Shown: positions 27,072 through 36,094, counted from the stretch's first letter. The stretch is 64,000 bases of DNA from Ruminococcus flavefaciens FD-1 (GCA_000174895.1 ACOK01000099.1:34407-98406), one strand, 5' to 3'. Made by a program: numbers and translations. The notes: a model not told the origin generated them from the letters alone.

Positions 27072-28196
27072 ATGATAAAACCACGACCACTCAGAAAAGG
27101 TGACAAAGTTGCCGTAATTTGCCTGTCCAACGGTATTCTCGGAAATATCGGCTGTGTACAGCAGGTTGACATCGGTGTGCAGAGAATAAATGCACTCGGA
27201 CTTGACATATGCTTCACAAAACACGCTTTCAGAGGAACCGACTACATTCTGGCTCATCCCGAGGCACGTGCAGCTGACCTGAAAGAAGCCTTTCTCGACG
27301 ATTCAATAAAAGGCATCATCACCGATATCGGCGGCTTCGAGACATTCAGGACTCTCCCCTACCTCATGGAGGACGAGGAATTTGTGACCGCTGTCCGTGA
27401 ACACCCGAAGATGTTCCTGGGATTTTCCGATACCACAAACAATCACTTCATGTTTCACCGTCTCGGACTACAGACATTCTACGGTCAGAGCTTTATCTGC
27501 GATATCTGCGAACAGGCCGACCGTATGCTGCCATACTCAGAGGGTCAGTTCAAGAGCCTCTTTGAGCCATACAATGGCAGGATCATAATTCCCTCGGATT
27601 TCTGGTACGAGGAGCGCACCGACTTCTCCCCTGCCGCCATCGGCACAGACCGTGTATCCCATAAGGAAAAGCACGGCTACGAACTCTTACAGGGGCCCTC
27701 ACAGTTCAAGGGTCAGCTTCTCGGCGGATGCATAGAAAGCATGGGCGAAATGCTCATAGCAGACATCGGAAGCAATCCCGAAGCGAATAAAATTTTATCA
27801 GGATTTCCATTCGGCCCTGCGATCCTTGAAGACTTGAAACATCAGAACGAGATCATCAGAAAGTACAATATATTCCCATCCGCTGAGGAATGGGAGGGCA
27901 AGATACTCTTTGCCGAGACCAGTGAGGAACAGCCTTCACCCGAACGCCTGAAACAGTTCCTTGAAGCACTGAAAGCCGAGGGAGTATTCGCTAAACTGAA
28001 CGGCATTATCGTCGGCAAGCCTCAGAATGAGAAGTACTATGAGGAATACAAGGACATATGGCGTGAGGTCGTTGACAACAATGATATGCCTATCCTTTAT
28101 AATGTGAACTTCGGCCACGGCACTCCGAGAGCGATACTTCCATACGGTGCAGAAGCACAGATAAATGCAGAAAAACAGGAGATCGTTCTGAAGTAA
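27072..28196 (+). CDS. S66-family LD-carboxypeptidase / MccF-like peptidase
   Basis: 374 residues from the ATG at 27072, which has CGGAGG directly upstream; the frame is open to 27003 inside the GNAT gene. S66 features: the N-terminal RPLRKGDKVAVI, the nucleophile Ser in MFLGFSDTTNNHFMFH (about residue 118), the Glu in LFAETSEEQPSP and the His in NFGHGTPRAILPYGA. Members either trim the terminal D-Ala from peptidoglycan tetrapeptides or inactivate microcin-C-like antibiotics (MccF). No signal peptide, so cytoplasmic. The MccF-type choice cannot be excluded. Confidence 0.88.
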   Translation: MIKPRPLRKGDKVAVICLSNGILGNIGCVQQVDIGVQRINALGLDICFTKHAFRGTDYILAHPEARAADLKEAFLDDSIKGIITDIGGFETFRTLPYLMEDEEFVTAVREHPKMFLGFSDTTNNHFMFHRLGLQTFYGQSFICDICEQADRMLPYSEGQFKSLFEPYNGRIIIPSDFWYEERTDFSPAAIGTDRVSHKEKHGYELLQGPSQFKGQLLGGCIESMGEMLIADIGSNPEANKILSGFPFGPAILEDLKHQNEIIRKYNIFPSAEEWEGKILFAETSEEQPSPERLKQFLEALKAEGVFAKLNGIIVGKPQNEKYYEEYKDIWREVVDNNDMPILYNVNFGHGTPRAILPYGAEAQINAEKQEIVLK

Positions 28197-28207
28197 AGGA
28201 GTAACAT

Positions 28208-28888
28208 ATGATCTGGGACAAAGTTGCAGGCGTTTACGACAGCTTTGAGACTATGCTCAACGGCAAGGTCTACAAGGAGCTGGGTAATCGTATTGCCGAA
28301 TATATCGACGAAAACGACGTTGTACTTGAATGTGCCTGCGGTACAGGTGCGATCAGCAAGGCAATCGCTGAAAAATGCCATAAGCTTGTGGCTACCGACC
28401 TTTCATCAAAAATGATGAAAAGAGCCGAGGAAAAATGCCGTGTTTACGGCAATACGGTATTCAGAAAAGCCAATATGTGCGCTCTGAACTGCCGTGATAA
28501 ACGCTTCGACAAAGTCGTTGCAGGAAATGTCATACATCTTCTTGATGACCCTGCCTCTGCTGTCTGGGAAATGCTCAGAGTGTGCAAATCAGGCGGAAAG
28601 GTCATCATCCCCACATATATCAATAAATCCGATAAAACAAGCAAACTGCTTGTAAAGGCCTGCGAAGCGGCAGGAGTGCAGTTCAAGCATGAGTTCACTC
28701 TCGAATCCTACAAGGAGTTCTTCATTTCGCTGGGAATGTACAAGGCTGAGTTCTTCGTCATAGAAGGACGTATGCCCTGCGCTGTGGCTGTCATAGAAGC
28801 AGACGGCTGGTTCGACAGCAAGACGAAGATATGTCGTGGCTCTGACAGCGGAGGTCCTGCATGGAATACAGAGAAGTTCAGAAAATAG
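28208..28888 (+). CDS. Class I SAM-dependent methyltransferase
   Basis: 226 residues, AAAGGAG upstream. Rossmann-type methyltransferase: motif I VLECACGTGAISKAIAEK (about 40-57), the acidic strand VATDLSSKMMKRA, and motif IV-like VVAGNVIHLLDDP. It resembles small-molecule methylases of the UbiE/MenG-like group. The substrate is unknown. Its last 28 bp overlap the start of the M24 peptidase gene, so the two are translationally coupled. Confidence 0.85.
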   Translation: MIWDKVAGVYDSFETMLNGKVYKELGNRIAEYIDENDVVLECACGTGAISKAIAEKCHKLVATDLSSKMMKRAEEKCRVYGNTVFRKANMCALNCRDKRFDKVVAGNVIHLLDDPASAVWEMLRVCKSGGKVIIPTYINKSDKTSKLLVKACEAAGVQFKHEFTLESYKEFFISLGMYKAEFFVIEGRMPCAVAVIEADGWFDSKTKICRGSDSGGPAWNTEKFRK

Positions 28889-29550
28889 CCAAAGATACCA
28901 TAGCTTACATCAGGAACGAGATAAAAGCAGGAATGTCCCTCGTGGAAGTCAGACGGCTCTGTGAGGAGAAAATGCTGGCAGAGGGAGCGGATTTCTTCTG
29001 GTACTGGGATATCGGAGCATTCGTTTTTTCCGGTGATGAGACAACTGTCTCCGTTTCGGGACGGGAATACTCCACCTCCGACAGGATCATTCAGCCCGAT
29101 GATATCATCACTATCGACCTGAGTCCTCAGTGCGGCAATATCTGGGGCGACTATGCCCGTACAGTTATTATCGAAAACGGCAAAGTCGTCAGCGATATCG
29201 GTATGGTAAAAAATGACGAATGGCGGAACGGCCTGCTGATGGAGGATAAACTCCACAGCGAGCTTATCAGCTTTGCCGCTCCCGAGACTACCTTTGAAGA
29301 ACTGTATTTGCATATAAACAGCTTCATCAGGGAACAGGGCTTTGTAAACCTCGATTTTATGGGAAATCTCGGACATTCTATCGTCAAGCGCAAGGATGAC
29401 CGAATCTATATCGAAAAGGGAAATCAGACGGCTCTTTCCTCTGTGGACCTATTTACATTTGAGCCCCATATAAGCATCCCCGATTCAAAGTACGGCTTCA
29501 AAAAGGAAAATATCTACTTCTTCTCGGACGGGAAATTAACTGAATTATAA
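28861..29550 (+). CDS. M24-family metallopeptidase (aminopeptidase P / Xaa-Pro type)
   Basis: 229 residues, GGAGG before the ATG, last gene of the smpB operon. The pita-bread fold ligands all appear in order: Asp in ITIDLSPQ, Asp in WGDYARTV, His in NLGHSIV, Glu in FTFEPHI and Glu in KKENIYFF. The N-terminal non-catalytic domain of full-length aminopeptidase P is absent, as in short creatinase-like members. Expected to remove N-terminal residues from peptides in the cytoplasm. The exact specificity is not predictable. Confidence 0.88.
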   Translation: MEYREVQKIAKDTIAYIRNEIKAGMSLVEVRRLCEEKMLAEGADFFWYWDIGAFVFSGDETTVSVSGREYSTSDRIIQPDDIITIDLSPQCGNIWGDYARTVIIENGKVVSDIGMVKNDEWRNGLLMEDKLHSELISFAAPETTFEELYLHINSFIREQGFVNLDFMGNLGHSIVKRKDDRIYIEKGNQTALSSVDLFTFEPHISIPDSKYGFKKENIYFFSDGKLTEL

Positions 29551-29554
29551 GCAT

Positions 29555-29579
29555 AAGGGACGTGCAATGTGCGTCCCTT
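29555..29579 (+). terminator. Terminator of the smpB operon
   Basis: AAGGGACG / CGTCCCTT stem (29555-29562 and 29572-29579) followed by TATTTGG. Just after the M24 stop codon. Confidence 0.7.
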
Positions 29580-29628
29580 TATTTGGCTCTGACCGACAGC
29601 AAATTACATCCCATGACATTTTTAGCTG

Positions 29629-29657
29629 TTGACAAATCCGCAGAATCATAGTATAAT
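29629..29657 (+). promoter_or_regulatory. Consensus promoter of ssrA
   Basis: TTGACA (29629-29634), exactly 17 bp, TATAAT (29652-29657): a perfect sigma-A promoter. Transcription should begin about 37 nt before the mature tmRNA 5' end. Confidence 0.9.
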
Positions 29658-29700
29658 AGTAACAGAGCATTTCAAGCTCCCGCCTTTTCCCCTTATTTAT

Positions 29701-30070
29701 GGGGGCGTAAAGGTTTCGACGGGGGTTCTGAAGTGTGATAAGCGAGCGGAGTACGGCGTGATCTCCTTAATCCTCGCCACGTTTAAATATAAACGCAAGA
29801 AATAACATTACAGTTTCTAGAAATAGCGAACTGGTAGCTGCTTAAGTCAGCTTCTGTCCGCCGAAGGAGTACCACGGCCTTCGCTCGGGCATCGATCAGT
29901 GGTGAACGACTAACGGAAGTGTCCGTGTCCGTTAGTTGTATACGGACTACCTCGGCTCTCAGCCCGTTTATCGGCGGTCAGCCCCGGGAATCATAATAGG
30001 TAAAATACGCTCGTAGAAAGTTGCATGAATGAGCTTTCGGACAGGGGTTCAATTCCCCTCGCCTCCACCA
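29701..30070 (+). ncRNA. ssrA: Transfer-messenger RNA (tmRNA)
   Basis: 370 nt. The 5' end GGGGGCGTAAAGGTTTCGAC pairs with the 3' end CGCCTCC before ACCA to give the 7-bp acceptor stem (one G-U). The T-arm AGGGGTTCAATTCCCCT is at 30042-30059. The tag frame opens at GCA 29795-29797 and ends at TAA 29843-29845, giving the proteolysis tag ARNNITVSRNSELVAA (16 residues, ending in the usual small hydrophobic ..VAA). Works with SmpB, encoded 3.1 kb upstream, to rescue stalled ribosomes. Its 3' end is the proposed integration site of the island. Confidence 0.96.
30059..30070 (+). repeat. attL candidate: 12-bp tmRNA 3'-end repeat
   Basis: TCGCCTCCACCA, identical to 54171-54182. A further block ATGCGTAT follows after 7 bp in both places (30078-30085 and 54190-54197). 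Confidence 0.7.
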
Positions 30071-30110
30071 ATTGAATATGCGTATTTTTAAAGTAAAAAA
30101 ATCGCATGAA

Positions 30111-30150
30111 AAAAGCCGTAGATACGTTAAACAGCGTATTTACGGCTTTT
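30111..30150 (+). terminator. Terminator downstream of tmRNA
   Basis: AAAAGCCGTA-ATACG / CGTAT-TACGGCTTTT stem, 16-bp class with mismatched bases, then CTGTTTTC. By the island model this was supplied by the element; the displaced original would be 54211-54250. Confidence 0.8.
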
Positions 30151-30253
30151 CTGTTTTCTCAGAAATATGCACTTTTGTTCAGCGAGGGGTAGAAACTGAT
30201 GATACCCGACGCATTTTGTGTTGCTGAAAACTGAAATCGTCTACTCGCAAAAA

Positions 30254-30397
30254 AGTGCGACAGTGCGACAGAAACACTTTCCTGACTTTCCGGTTTTCCG
30301 GTAGTTTCCGGTACTTTGCGGTACTTTCCGGTGTTTTTAACGTCATAACATATACCGTATCCCCCTCTGTCCCCGTGAGACAGTGCGACAATGCGAC
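30254..30397. repeat. Octamer pairs flanking a helically phased TTTCCGG array
   Basis: AGTGCGAC repeats back-to-back at 30254 and 30262, and again at 30382 with AATGCGAC at 30390. Between them TTTCCGG occurs at 30287, 30295, 30305, 30325, with TTTGCGG at 30315; the last four start exactly 10 bp apart. Resembles iterons of a replication origin or recombinase sites. Confidence 0.65.
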
Positions 30398-30466
30398 AGG
30401 CACGATTCTCTGAAATATCCGGTGATCTGAGAATACGCAGGTACAGAGCGAGGTGCAAAAAAATAA

Positions 30467-30493
30467 GTGGAACGACTGTAACAGCCGTTCCAC
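30467..30493 (-). terminator. Terminator of the island replication operon
   Basis: GTGGAACG / CGTTCCAC stem with inner CTGT/ACAG pairing; on the minus strand followed by TTATTTTTTT. Confidence 0.8.
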
Positions 30494-30499
30494 CTTTCT

Positions 30500-32464
30500 T
30501 TATTGCTTCATATAAAACTCACACTCATAGCCGTCTGCACGGAGAAGAAGTCCCTCAGCCCAGTCCGGAGTCTGCTCCATCAGGTGGCATACCTGCACGA
30601 CAGTCGTGTCAGGATCGCACTCTACGATGACTTCATCGTGAACGTGTCCGACGATGTCCATGTCCTTCATAGCCGCCATAGAGTGCAGCAGAAGGTCTCT
30701 TGCGATGCCCTGCGTGATGTTCTCAACAAGCTTTGCACCGTAGGTTTCGAGCCTCAGCCACTTCTTGTTGTCGCCAACACCTTCATAAGTTATGATCGTC
30801 TTGCCGTTGTCGTCCTTCTCTACCTTTGGTCTGACGTAAGCAAGTCTGCGACCTGACGGCAACTCTATAAATAAAATGCCTATCTCATAGGAGAATTTCA
30901 GTCTGCCAAAGGTCATGCTGCTCTGGTCAGTAATGACCTTGACAGCGACCGACTGAACATCGCTCCACAGCTTGACGATGTTGGGTGAAGTCTTTCTCCA
31001 GTCCTCCACAAGGGAGTATAATTCGTCATCGGTGAGGTTCAGCTCAGTGCCGCCCATAGCCTTGATAGCACCGATAGAACCGCCATAACCGCAGGCTAAC
31101 TCAGCGATCTTGCCCTTCTGTCTCAGATGACCGTTCACGCCGTTCTTCTCAACAGGAACACCGAACATCTTTGCAGCACAGGCGCAGTAAATATCCTCAC
31201 CGTTTGCAAAAGCCTCCATTCTCCATGTCTCACCGGCAAGCCATGAGATCACTCTTGCCTCGATAGCGGAGAAGTCGGCCACAACGAATTTCTTACCCTC
31301 CGGTGGGATAAATGCCGTTCGTATCAGCTGAGACAGTACGTCAGGGATATCCTCAAATCGTTCCTTGACAGCATCGAGGTCTCCTGACTTGATTAGCCAT
31401 TTGGTCTCAGCGAGGTTATCAAGATGATTCTGCGGCAGGTTCTGTAACTGGATGATTCTACCTGCAAATCTGCCGGTTCTGTTGGCACCGTAGAAGTTGA
31501 ACATTCCTCTCGCTCTGCCGTCCTTGCAGGAAGCCCCCAGCATCGTGTGATACTTGCTGACGGAGGACTTGGAAAGCTGCTGATATAGCATCAAAACCTC
31601 TTTAACATCATCAGGAGCGCTTGCCAGTAACAGGGGCATGGACTTCTTGTCAAGGGAATCAGCCTCGATCCCTTGGCGCATGAGCCAGTCCTTCATCTGC
31701 GCCGGTGAGTTGGGATTATCAAGTCTTGTCAGCTCTTTCAGCTTAGGAAACAGCTCTTTCTTGACATTGCTATCGAGCTCTACCGCTTTCTCAGCGAACT
31801 TGGTATCTACCAAAATGCCACGATCGTTGATACGCTGGTCGATGTAGAATTCCTCCCAGATGAAGTCAGGGACGGGCATTTCCGAAAGCAGACGCTGGAT
31901 CTTCAGCTCGACCTCAACGTCACGTCTGTTGTACTCGATGAATTCTTTCCACTTCTTTGGAGCATCGGACTTATCATAAAATAGCAGGTTTCCTTGTTTA
32001 TCCTGATGAAGAGTACAAAAATATTTTATCAGGTCTTTGCCTTCGTCCAGTTTCTTTTCCTTTAAACGAAGCAGCTTACCCATATCGTCCAGTGAGGACA
32101 TCATGCCGAGGTATCTGCTGTGAATCATATCACAATGCCATGATTCAGGAGCGATATAATTGCCGACTGCATCCTCAAAGCCTGCTATTTCAGGATAATT
32201 GCGGCGAAGATAAACCGACAGGCAAACACGCTCAAAATTGACGTTGAACGCCTTCTTGATAACGCTCTTGTCGGTCAGGGCGCTAAGTATTTCATCGGGC
32301 AGAGTGTCGCCGCTGTCAATATCGACTGTTGCAACAGGTCCGCCGTCGATGGAATAGGAAACGAGCAGCAGGTCGAAATACTCCGATTCTGCATATCTGT
32401 AAACGCCGCATTCGCTGATGTCTTCGTCAGATGCGGTCTCAATATCTATCGTTAACTGTTTCAT
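30500..32464 (-). CDS. Family A DNA polymerase, phage/plasmid type
   Basis: 654 residues from the ATG at 32462-32464, 7-8 nt after AAAAGGAGA. Longer starts up to 32512 run through an intercistronic hairpin. N-terminal 3'-5' exonuclease with IDIETASDED. Polymerase motif A VVADFSAIEARVISWL (about residue 400), motif B RQKGKIAELACGYGG, and motif C VGHVHDEVIVE. It lacks the 5' nuclease of cellular Pol I, as usual for phage and plasmid enzymes. Last gene of the minus-strand replication operon; presumably copies the island after excision. Confidence 0.92.
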   Translation of the reverse strand: MKQLTIDIETASDEDISECGVYRYAESEYFDLLLVSYSIDGGPVATVDIDSGDTLPDEILSALTDKSVIKKAFNVNFERVCLSVYLRRNYPEIAGFEDAVGNYIAPESWHCDMIHSRYLGMMSSLDDMGKLLRLKEKKLDEGKDLIKYFCTLHQDKQGNLLFYDKSDAPKKWKEFIEYNRRDVEVELKIQRLLSEMPVPDFIWEEFYIDQRINDRGILVDTKFAEKAVELDSNVKKELFPKLKELTRLDNPNSPAQMKDWLMRQGIEADSLDKKSMPLLLASAPDDVKEVLMLYQQLSKSSVSKYHTMLGASCKDGRARGMFNFYGANRTGRFAGRIIQLQNLPQNHLDNLAETKWLIKSGDLDAVKERFEDIPDVLSQLIRTAFIPPEGKKFVVADFSAIEARVISWLAGETWRMEAFANGEDIYCACAAKMFGVPVEKNGVNGHLRQKGKIAELACGYGGSIGAIKAMGGTELNLTDDELYSLVEDWRKTSPNIVKLWSDVQSVAVKVITDQSSMTFGRLKFSYEIGILFIELPSGRRLAYVRPKVEKDDNGKTIITYEGVGDNKKWLRLETYGAKLVENITQGIARDLLLHSMAAMKDMDIVGHVHDEVIVECDPDTTVVQVCHLMEQTPDWAEGLLLRADGYECEFYMKQ

Positions 32465-32484
32465 TTTCATCTCTCCTTTTAGTG

Positions 32485-32511
32485 TGGGGCAGCCGGTGTA
32501 CAGCTGCCCCA
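32485..32511 (-). promoter_or_regulatory. Intercistronic hairpin before the polymerase gene
   Basis: TGGGGCAGC / GCTGCCCCA, 9-bp stem. On the minus strand it is followed by CACTAAAAGGAG, so it sits directly before the ribosome site. Confidence 0.6.
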
Positions 32512-32517
32512 TTTGCT

Positions 32518-34047
32518 TTAATCAGTGAAAATCTTCTTGGTGTCTCTGTCTACCTTGATGTTCTTTTTCAGCTTAACGGTGACATCATCACCGACCTCGA
32601 TTCTGGCAATGGTGTCGTTCAGAAAAGTGAGGGTATCCTCGTTGCATTCCTCTCTGACGTAGCCTGTGAACATATCCTTGATGAGGCGCAGGTCATCCAG
32701 CGTGAAGACCTTCTTGGAAGCCTCGTACTCGCTGATGCGGTGGTCGATCTTCTGTATCTGCTCGTCCATGTTGCCAATCTCGGTGATGATAGACGGGATA
32801 CTCTCGCCTCTCGCAACAACGTCTACAAGATTCTTGCGTCTTCTCTCAACATCTGTCTTCTCAGTGTTCAGGAGGGTGATCTGGAGGTCGATCGCCTCAT
32901 TCTGAGCCTCGCTATACACGTTAAGACGTTGTAGCAGTTCTTCGATGTTTACAGGGGAGAAAATACACTCTCTCAGTCCATAGACGATCATATCATCGAG
33001 GTACTTCTCATTTACAGTCTTGGGCGTGAAGCAGTTGCAGCTGAACTTGTACTGCTTGACCGGCTCGCCGTTCTTGTTAGTCTTGCTGTACTGCACCTTG
33101 CCTTTGAGGGGAGCGCCGCATTTGCTGCAAAAAATTTTGCCATTCATGGGGTAGAAGTTCTTGCCGTTGTGGTTTCTGATCTTGCTCTTGTTGTCTCTCA
33201 GGCGCTCCTGCACCTTGTTGAACAGCTCCACGCTGACGATCGCAGGGACACCGCCGATAACGTGGTAGCGCTCGCTCTCGTCCTTCAGCTTGTTACTGTT
33301 ACGCATACCACGGAAGTCCTTGCCTGAACGCTTGTTCCAGAAGTAATTGCCGCAGTACTTCTCATTTTCCAGAATGCTCTTGATAGAGGTCTTGCCGAAT
33401 TTCTCGCCTTTGGCTGTCTTGTAGCCGTTAGCATCGAGCCATTCGATGATCTTGTCGTAGCTAAGCCCGGCGGCATACTTCTCAAAGATCGCCTTAACTG
33501 CCGGTTCCTTTGCCAGATCAATATGAAGCTTCTTATCAGGACCAACGACGTAGCCGTAGGGTGGTGTGCCTCCGTTGTGGAGCATTTTCTCGGCGTTGAC
33601 CTTTAATCCTTTCATTGTCTCCTTTTTAAGCAAAAGGGAATACTTTTCGGCTTCTGCGGCTGCATCAAGTATTTTCTCACGGTGTTCAGGGTTTAATGTG
33701 TCGAGACCGTCAGTTGTTATGATTCTCTTGCCTTTTAAAGCAAGATCGTAACTAGTATTCAGTAGGTCTCTTGCATTTCTGGCGGTACGGTTTAGATAGT
33801 TCGTCAGCACCTCTGTAACCTGTGGATTCTTATCCATATCGCTCAGCATTTTCAGCCATGCAGTTCTGTTCTTAGTAGTGGTTCCGCTTTTGGCTGAGTC
33901 AACATAGTCACCGACAATCTTGATGTTATGCTCTTCTGCATACTGCATTATAGCCTCTTTCTGTGCATCCAGGCTGTTGTTGCCGACCTGATTCCACGAG
34001 GAGATACGTCGATACATATATGCGTAGGTTACGTTCTCGTCTTTCAT
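32518..34047 (-). CDS. Large serine recombinase (1 of 3)
   Basis: 509 residues. Resolvase-type catalytic domain (1-150) with YRRISSWNQ holding the catalytic Ser, and YLNRTARNARDL in place of the usual LDRxxRN block. A 'recombinase' DNA-binding domain (about 160-270, GTPPYGYVVG, SIKSILENEKYCGNYFWNK), a zinc beta-ribbon (CSKCG ... SCNC, about 310-350) and a C-terminal coiled coil (about 375-440) follow. It performs DNA strand exchange at att sites. It is distant from the other two recombinases here and lies inside the replication operon between the 68-residue ORF and the polymerase. Confidence 0.92.
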   Translation of the reverse strand: MKDENVTYAYMYRRISSWNQVGNNSLDAQKEAIMQYAEEHNIKIVGDYVDSAKSGTTTKNRTAWLKMLSDMDKNPQVTEVLTNYLNRTARNARDLLNTSYDLALKGKRIITTDGLDTLNPEHREKILDAAAEAEKYSLLLKKETMKGLKVNAEKMLHNGGTPPYGYVVGPDKKLHIDLAKEPAVKAIFEKYAAGLSYDKIIEWLDANGYKTAKGEKFGKTSIKSILENEKYCGNYFWNKRSGKDFRGMRNSNKLKDESERYHVIGGVPAIVSVELFNKVQERLRDNKSKIRNHNGKNFYPMNGKIFCSKCGAPLKGKVQYSKTNKNGEPVKQYKFSCNCFTPKTVNEKYLDDMIVYGLRECIFSPVNIEELLQRLNVYSEAQNEAIDLQITLLNTEKTDVERRRKNLVDVVARGESIPSIITEIGNMDEQIQKIDHRISEYEASKKVFTLDDLRLIKDMFTGYVREECNEDTLTFLNDTIARIEVGDDVTVKLKKNIKVDRDTKKIFTD

Positions 34048-34086
34048 ATTTTCAAATCCTTTCTCAATATTTGGAATTTATATTAA

Positions 34087-34113
34087 GTGTGGGGCGATCA
34101 CTCGCCCTCACAC
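34087..34113 (-). promoter_or_regulatory. Intercistronic hairpin before recombinase 1
   Basis: GTGTG-GGGCGA / TCGCCC-T-CACAC, 11 bp with one bulge. It overlaps the last codons of the 68-residue ORF and precedes the recombinase leader. Confidence 0.6.
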
Positions 34114-34304
34114 TTGCTTTCGATTTTATCATTGAGTGCTGCGTTCTCTGCATAAATGTGATAGAGCAGCTTTATTATACTTTCGGGAAGTTCGTTCCCT
34201 GATCTATCTGTAATGGTATCCATGCCCGTGTAGACATGGTAGCCGTTCTTGAAGTTGGTATGCTTCAGGAAGTCTCTCCCGAAGCGAAAATCCTTTACGG
34301 TCAT
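34098..34304 (-). CDS. Small hypothetical protein in the replication operon
   Basis: 68 residues. The ATG overlaps the stop of the DUF927 gene (ATGA-type junction), which supports translation. The sequence (MTVKDFRFGRDFLKHTNFK, then NELPESIIKLLYHIYAENAA) has no motif I recognise and no membrane segment. Acidic C-terminus. Its place between the ATPase and recombinase 1 suggests an accessory in replication or recombination, but nothing more can be said. Confidence 0.6.
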   Translation of the reverse strand: MTVKDFRFGRDFLKHTNFKNGYHVYTGMDTITDRSGNELPESIIKLLYHIYAENAALNDKIESKCEGE

Positions 34305-36034
34305 GATTCATCTATCCCCTCGAAGTGAGTAAGTATATATTCCAGCGTCAGACATCCGTCATCTGAGCCTGCATCGTCTTCTGGCAGTAGTATTTCATAG
34401 CAGTTTACAAGTGTTCCGCCAAACCTCAGACGGTTCTTTCTTGCGTTTCTCTTACGTTTAAACAGGTATCCGGCAGCGTCCAGCTCCTTGATAACAAGAT
34501 CCGGATTTGATGCGCCGTAGTCGCTCAGTACTCTCAGGAACAGTTCGTCGATAAATGCGACGGAACCAGTCTGCTCGTCTTTCTTGATGCCCTCGGCATA
34601 GGGGTGCAGTACTGCATAGTTGACAAGGTGATGGTAGTATTTACCGGCAATATCCGTAGCCTCACGAATAGAATTACAATTTTCAGCCATGATGGCGGTG
34701 ATGCCGTCGATGTCGATATTTACACCGAGTTCCACAAGTACCTCTCCGGCAAGTAGTATAACAGCATATTCGTTGATAAGTCTCTCTGCAAGGTCGAATG
34801 ATGCTGCGTTGTCGATTGCGTTTCGCATTGACGCTTTGCACGCATCGTACTGTTGTGCGATTTCGTCAGGCTCAGCACTCAAAAGGTGTTCTGCCATAGC
34901 CTTGCCGAGAATGCCATAATACTTGTTGCAGTATTTATTGATTGCATCGCTTTGCGCAGCATTATCTGTAAATGCAAGTTCAAAGCTGAGTAAACGTGCA
35001 TCAAGTCCCCTATTGTGCATATGGCTGTCACTGAGCAGGCGATTTTCAGATGAGGTTATTGCAATAAGCTTCCATGTATCAGGAGTTCTCAGCTCAGCAT
35101 TGCTGTTGCAGCGGTTTTTGTCCTGTTCGAGTGAGAGCATGTAAATGAGGCTTTCCATATTCAGACCGTCTGACACCGTTGCCTCATCAAAAATCTGAGG
35201 GACACCGAACTTGCGTGTAAGATTCTTTACGATTGCGTTGAGAGTACCGAAGAACGAGATATACAGCTTCTTATCCTTTGGGTAGGTGAACATGGAAGCC
35301 ATAAGTGTCTGAGCTGTACTCTTGCCAGTGCCTGTTTTGCCATAAAAGGATATAATGAAGGACATGAGCGGCAAACCGCAGACCATGCTTAAAAACGCAA
35401 GAAACAGAGAAGCGCAGCTGCAGCACAGTGCAAACATGAACGCCGTATTCACCGGCAGCTTGTTAAGTCCGTTGATATAATCTGTTAGAGACATATCCTT
35501 GGTATAATCGAGTACCTGTGGTTCCTCGTCATAGCCTATGAATGTCAGCTTGCCGTCCTTCGTGATGAACCCAATGCTGTCGGTCTGCTCGCAGACTTCG
35601 AGTTCCGAGAGGCAGCGGAATATATGCTTGCTTAGCTGATCGACATAGTCGAAATTTACCAGCAGACCACGCTCTGAAAGCTTTATAATATCCTTCGGGT
35701 AGAGGCTGTCGTAGCTCACATCAACGAGCGTGCCGTTGATTTTCAGTTTGACATAGTACACATTCTGGACGTTCTTATAGGCGGAAACAACCTCTAACCA
35801 GCCTGACAGCCATACCAGCCCCTGATATTTCGCTGAGTTCACTGCAAGCAGGAGGCATTTTCCCTCTACTGGGATAACAGGATAAGATGAGACGGTTTGT
35901 GATAGATAATGTAAAATATTTTTGCTTACTGCTTTGCTCCCAAATGTACTGATTCCGCCAAGTACCTGAGAAAGATCATCCTCAGTGACGATATCAGTGA
36001 GCTTCGGGATATTTGTAGGCTTGTGGAGAGCCAT
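34301..36034 (-). CDS. DUF927-type P-loop ATPase (replication helicase-like)
   Basis: About 577 residues. A central ATPase domain shows Walker A FYGKTGTGKSTAQTL (about residue 235) and a Walker-B-like VPQIFDEATVSDG; ITSSENRLL resembles a sensor motif. DUF927 proteins are found in phages, plasmids and islands, usually beside primases or polymerases, and are thought to be helicase-like. The start is among TTG 36043, ATG 36040 and ATG 36034. I prefer 36034, 9 nt after AAAGGTGG. The N-terminal 200 residues are unassigned. An upstream hairpin at 36061-36085 separates it from the preceding gene. Confidence 0.82.
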   Translation of the reverse strand: MALHKPTNIPKLTDIVTEDDLSQVLGGISTFGSKAVSKNILHYLSQTVSSYPVIPVEGKCLLLAVNSAKYQGLVWLSGWLEVVSAYKNVQNVYYVKLKINGTLVDVSYDSLYPKDIIKLSERGLLVNFDYVDQLSKHIFRCLSELEVCEQTDSIGFITKDGKLTFIGYDEEPQVLDYTKDMSLTDYINGLNKLPVNTAFMFALCCSCASLFLAFLSMVCGLPLMSFIISFYGKTGTGKSTAQTLMASMFTYPKDKKLYISFFGTLNAIVKNLTRKFGVPQIFDEATVSDGLNMESLIYMLSLEQDKNRCNSNAELRTPDTWKLIAITSSENRLLSDSHMHNRGLDARLLSFELAFTDNAAQSDAINKYCNKYYGILGKAMAEHLLSAEPDEIAQQYDACKASMRNAIDNAASFDLAERLINEYAVILLAGEVLVELGVNIDIDGITAIMAENCNSIREATDIAGKYYHHLVNYAVLHPYAEGIKKDEQTGSVAFIDELFLRVLSDYGASNPDLVIKELDAAGYLFKRKRNARKNRLRFGGTLVNCYEILLPEDDAGSDDGCLTLEYILTHFEGIDES

Positions 36035-36060
36035 AAACATCAACCACCTTTCGTAAGAAG

Positions 36061-36085
36061 CCGTAACCCCTATGAGGGGTTACGG
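36061..36085 (-). promoter_or_regulatory. Intercistronic hairpin before the DUF927 gene
   Basis: CCGTAACCCC / GGGGTTACGG, 10-bp perfect stem, 5-nt loop, no T-tract on the minus strand. Confidence 0.6.
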
Positions 36086-36094
36086 CGATAACAG

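Larger units (their letters stand above)
30151..30499. other. Non-coding left end of the island with short tandem repeats
   Basis: No gene with a ribosome site seen; the two overlapping minus-strand frames here are repeat-driven. Holds the octamer and decamer repeats at 30254-30397 and the terminator at 30467-30493. Confidence 0.6.

Noticed and set aside
30159..30493. Two overlapping minus-strand frames of about 100 codons
   Set aside because: No ribosome site, and both frames are kept open by the octamer and decamer repeats; composition is not protein-like.
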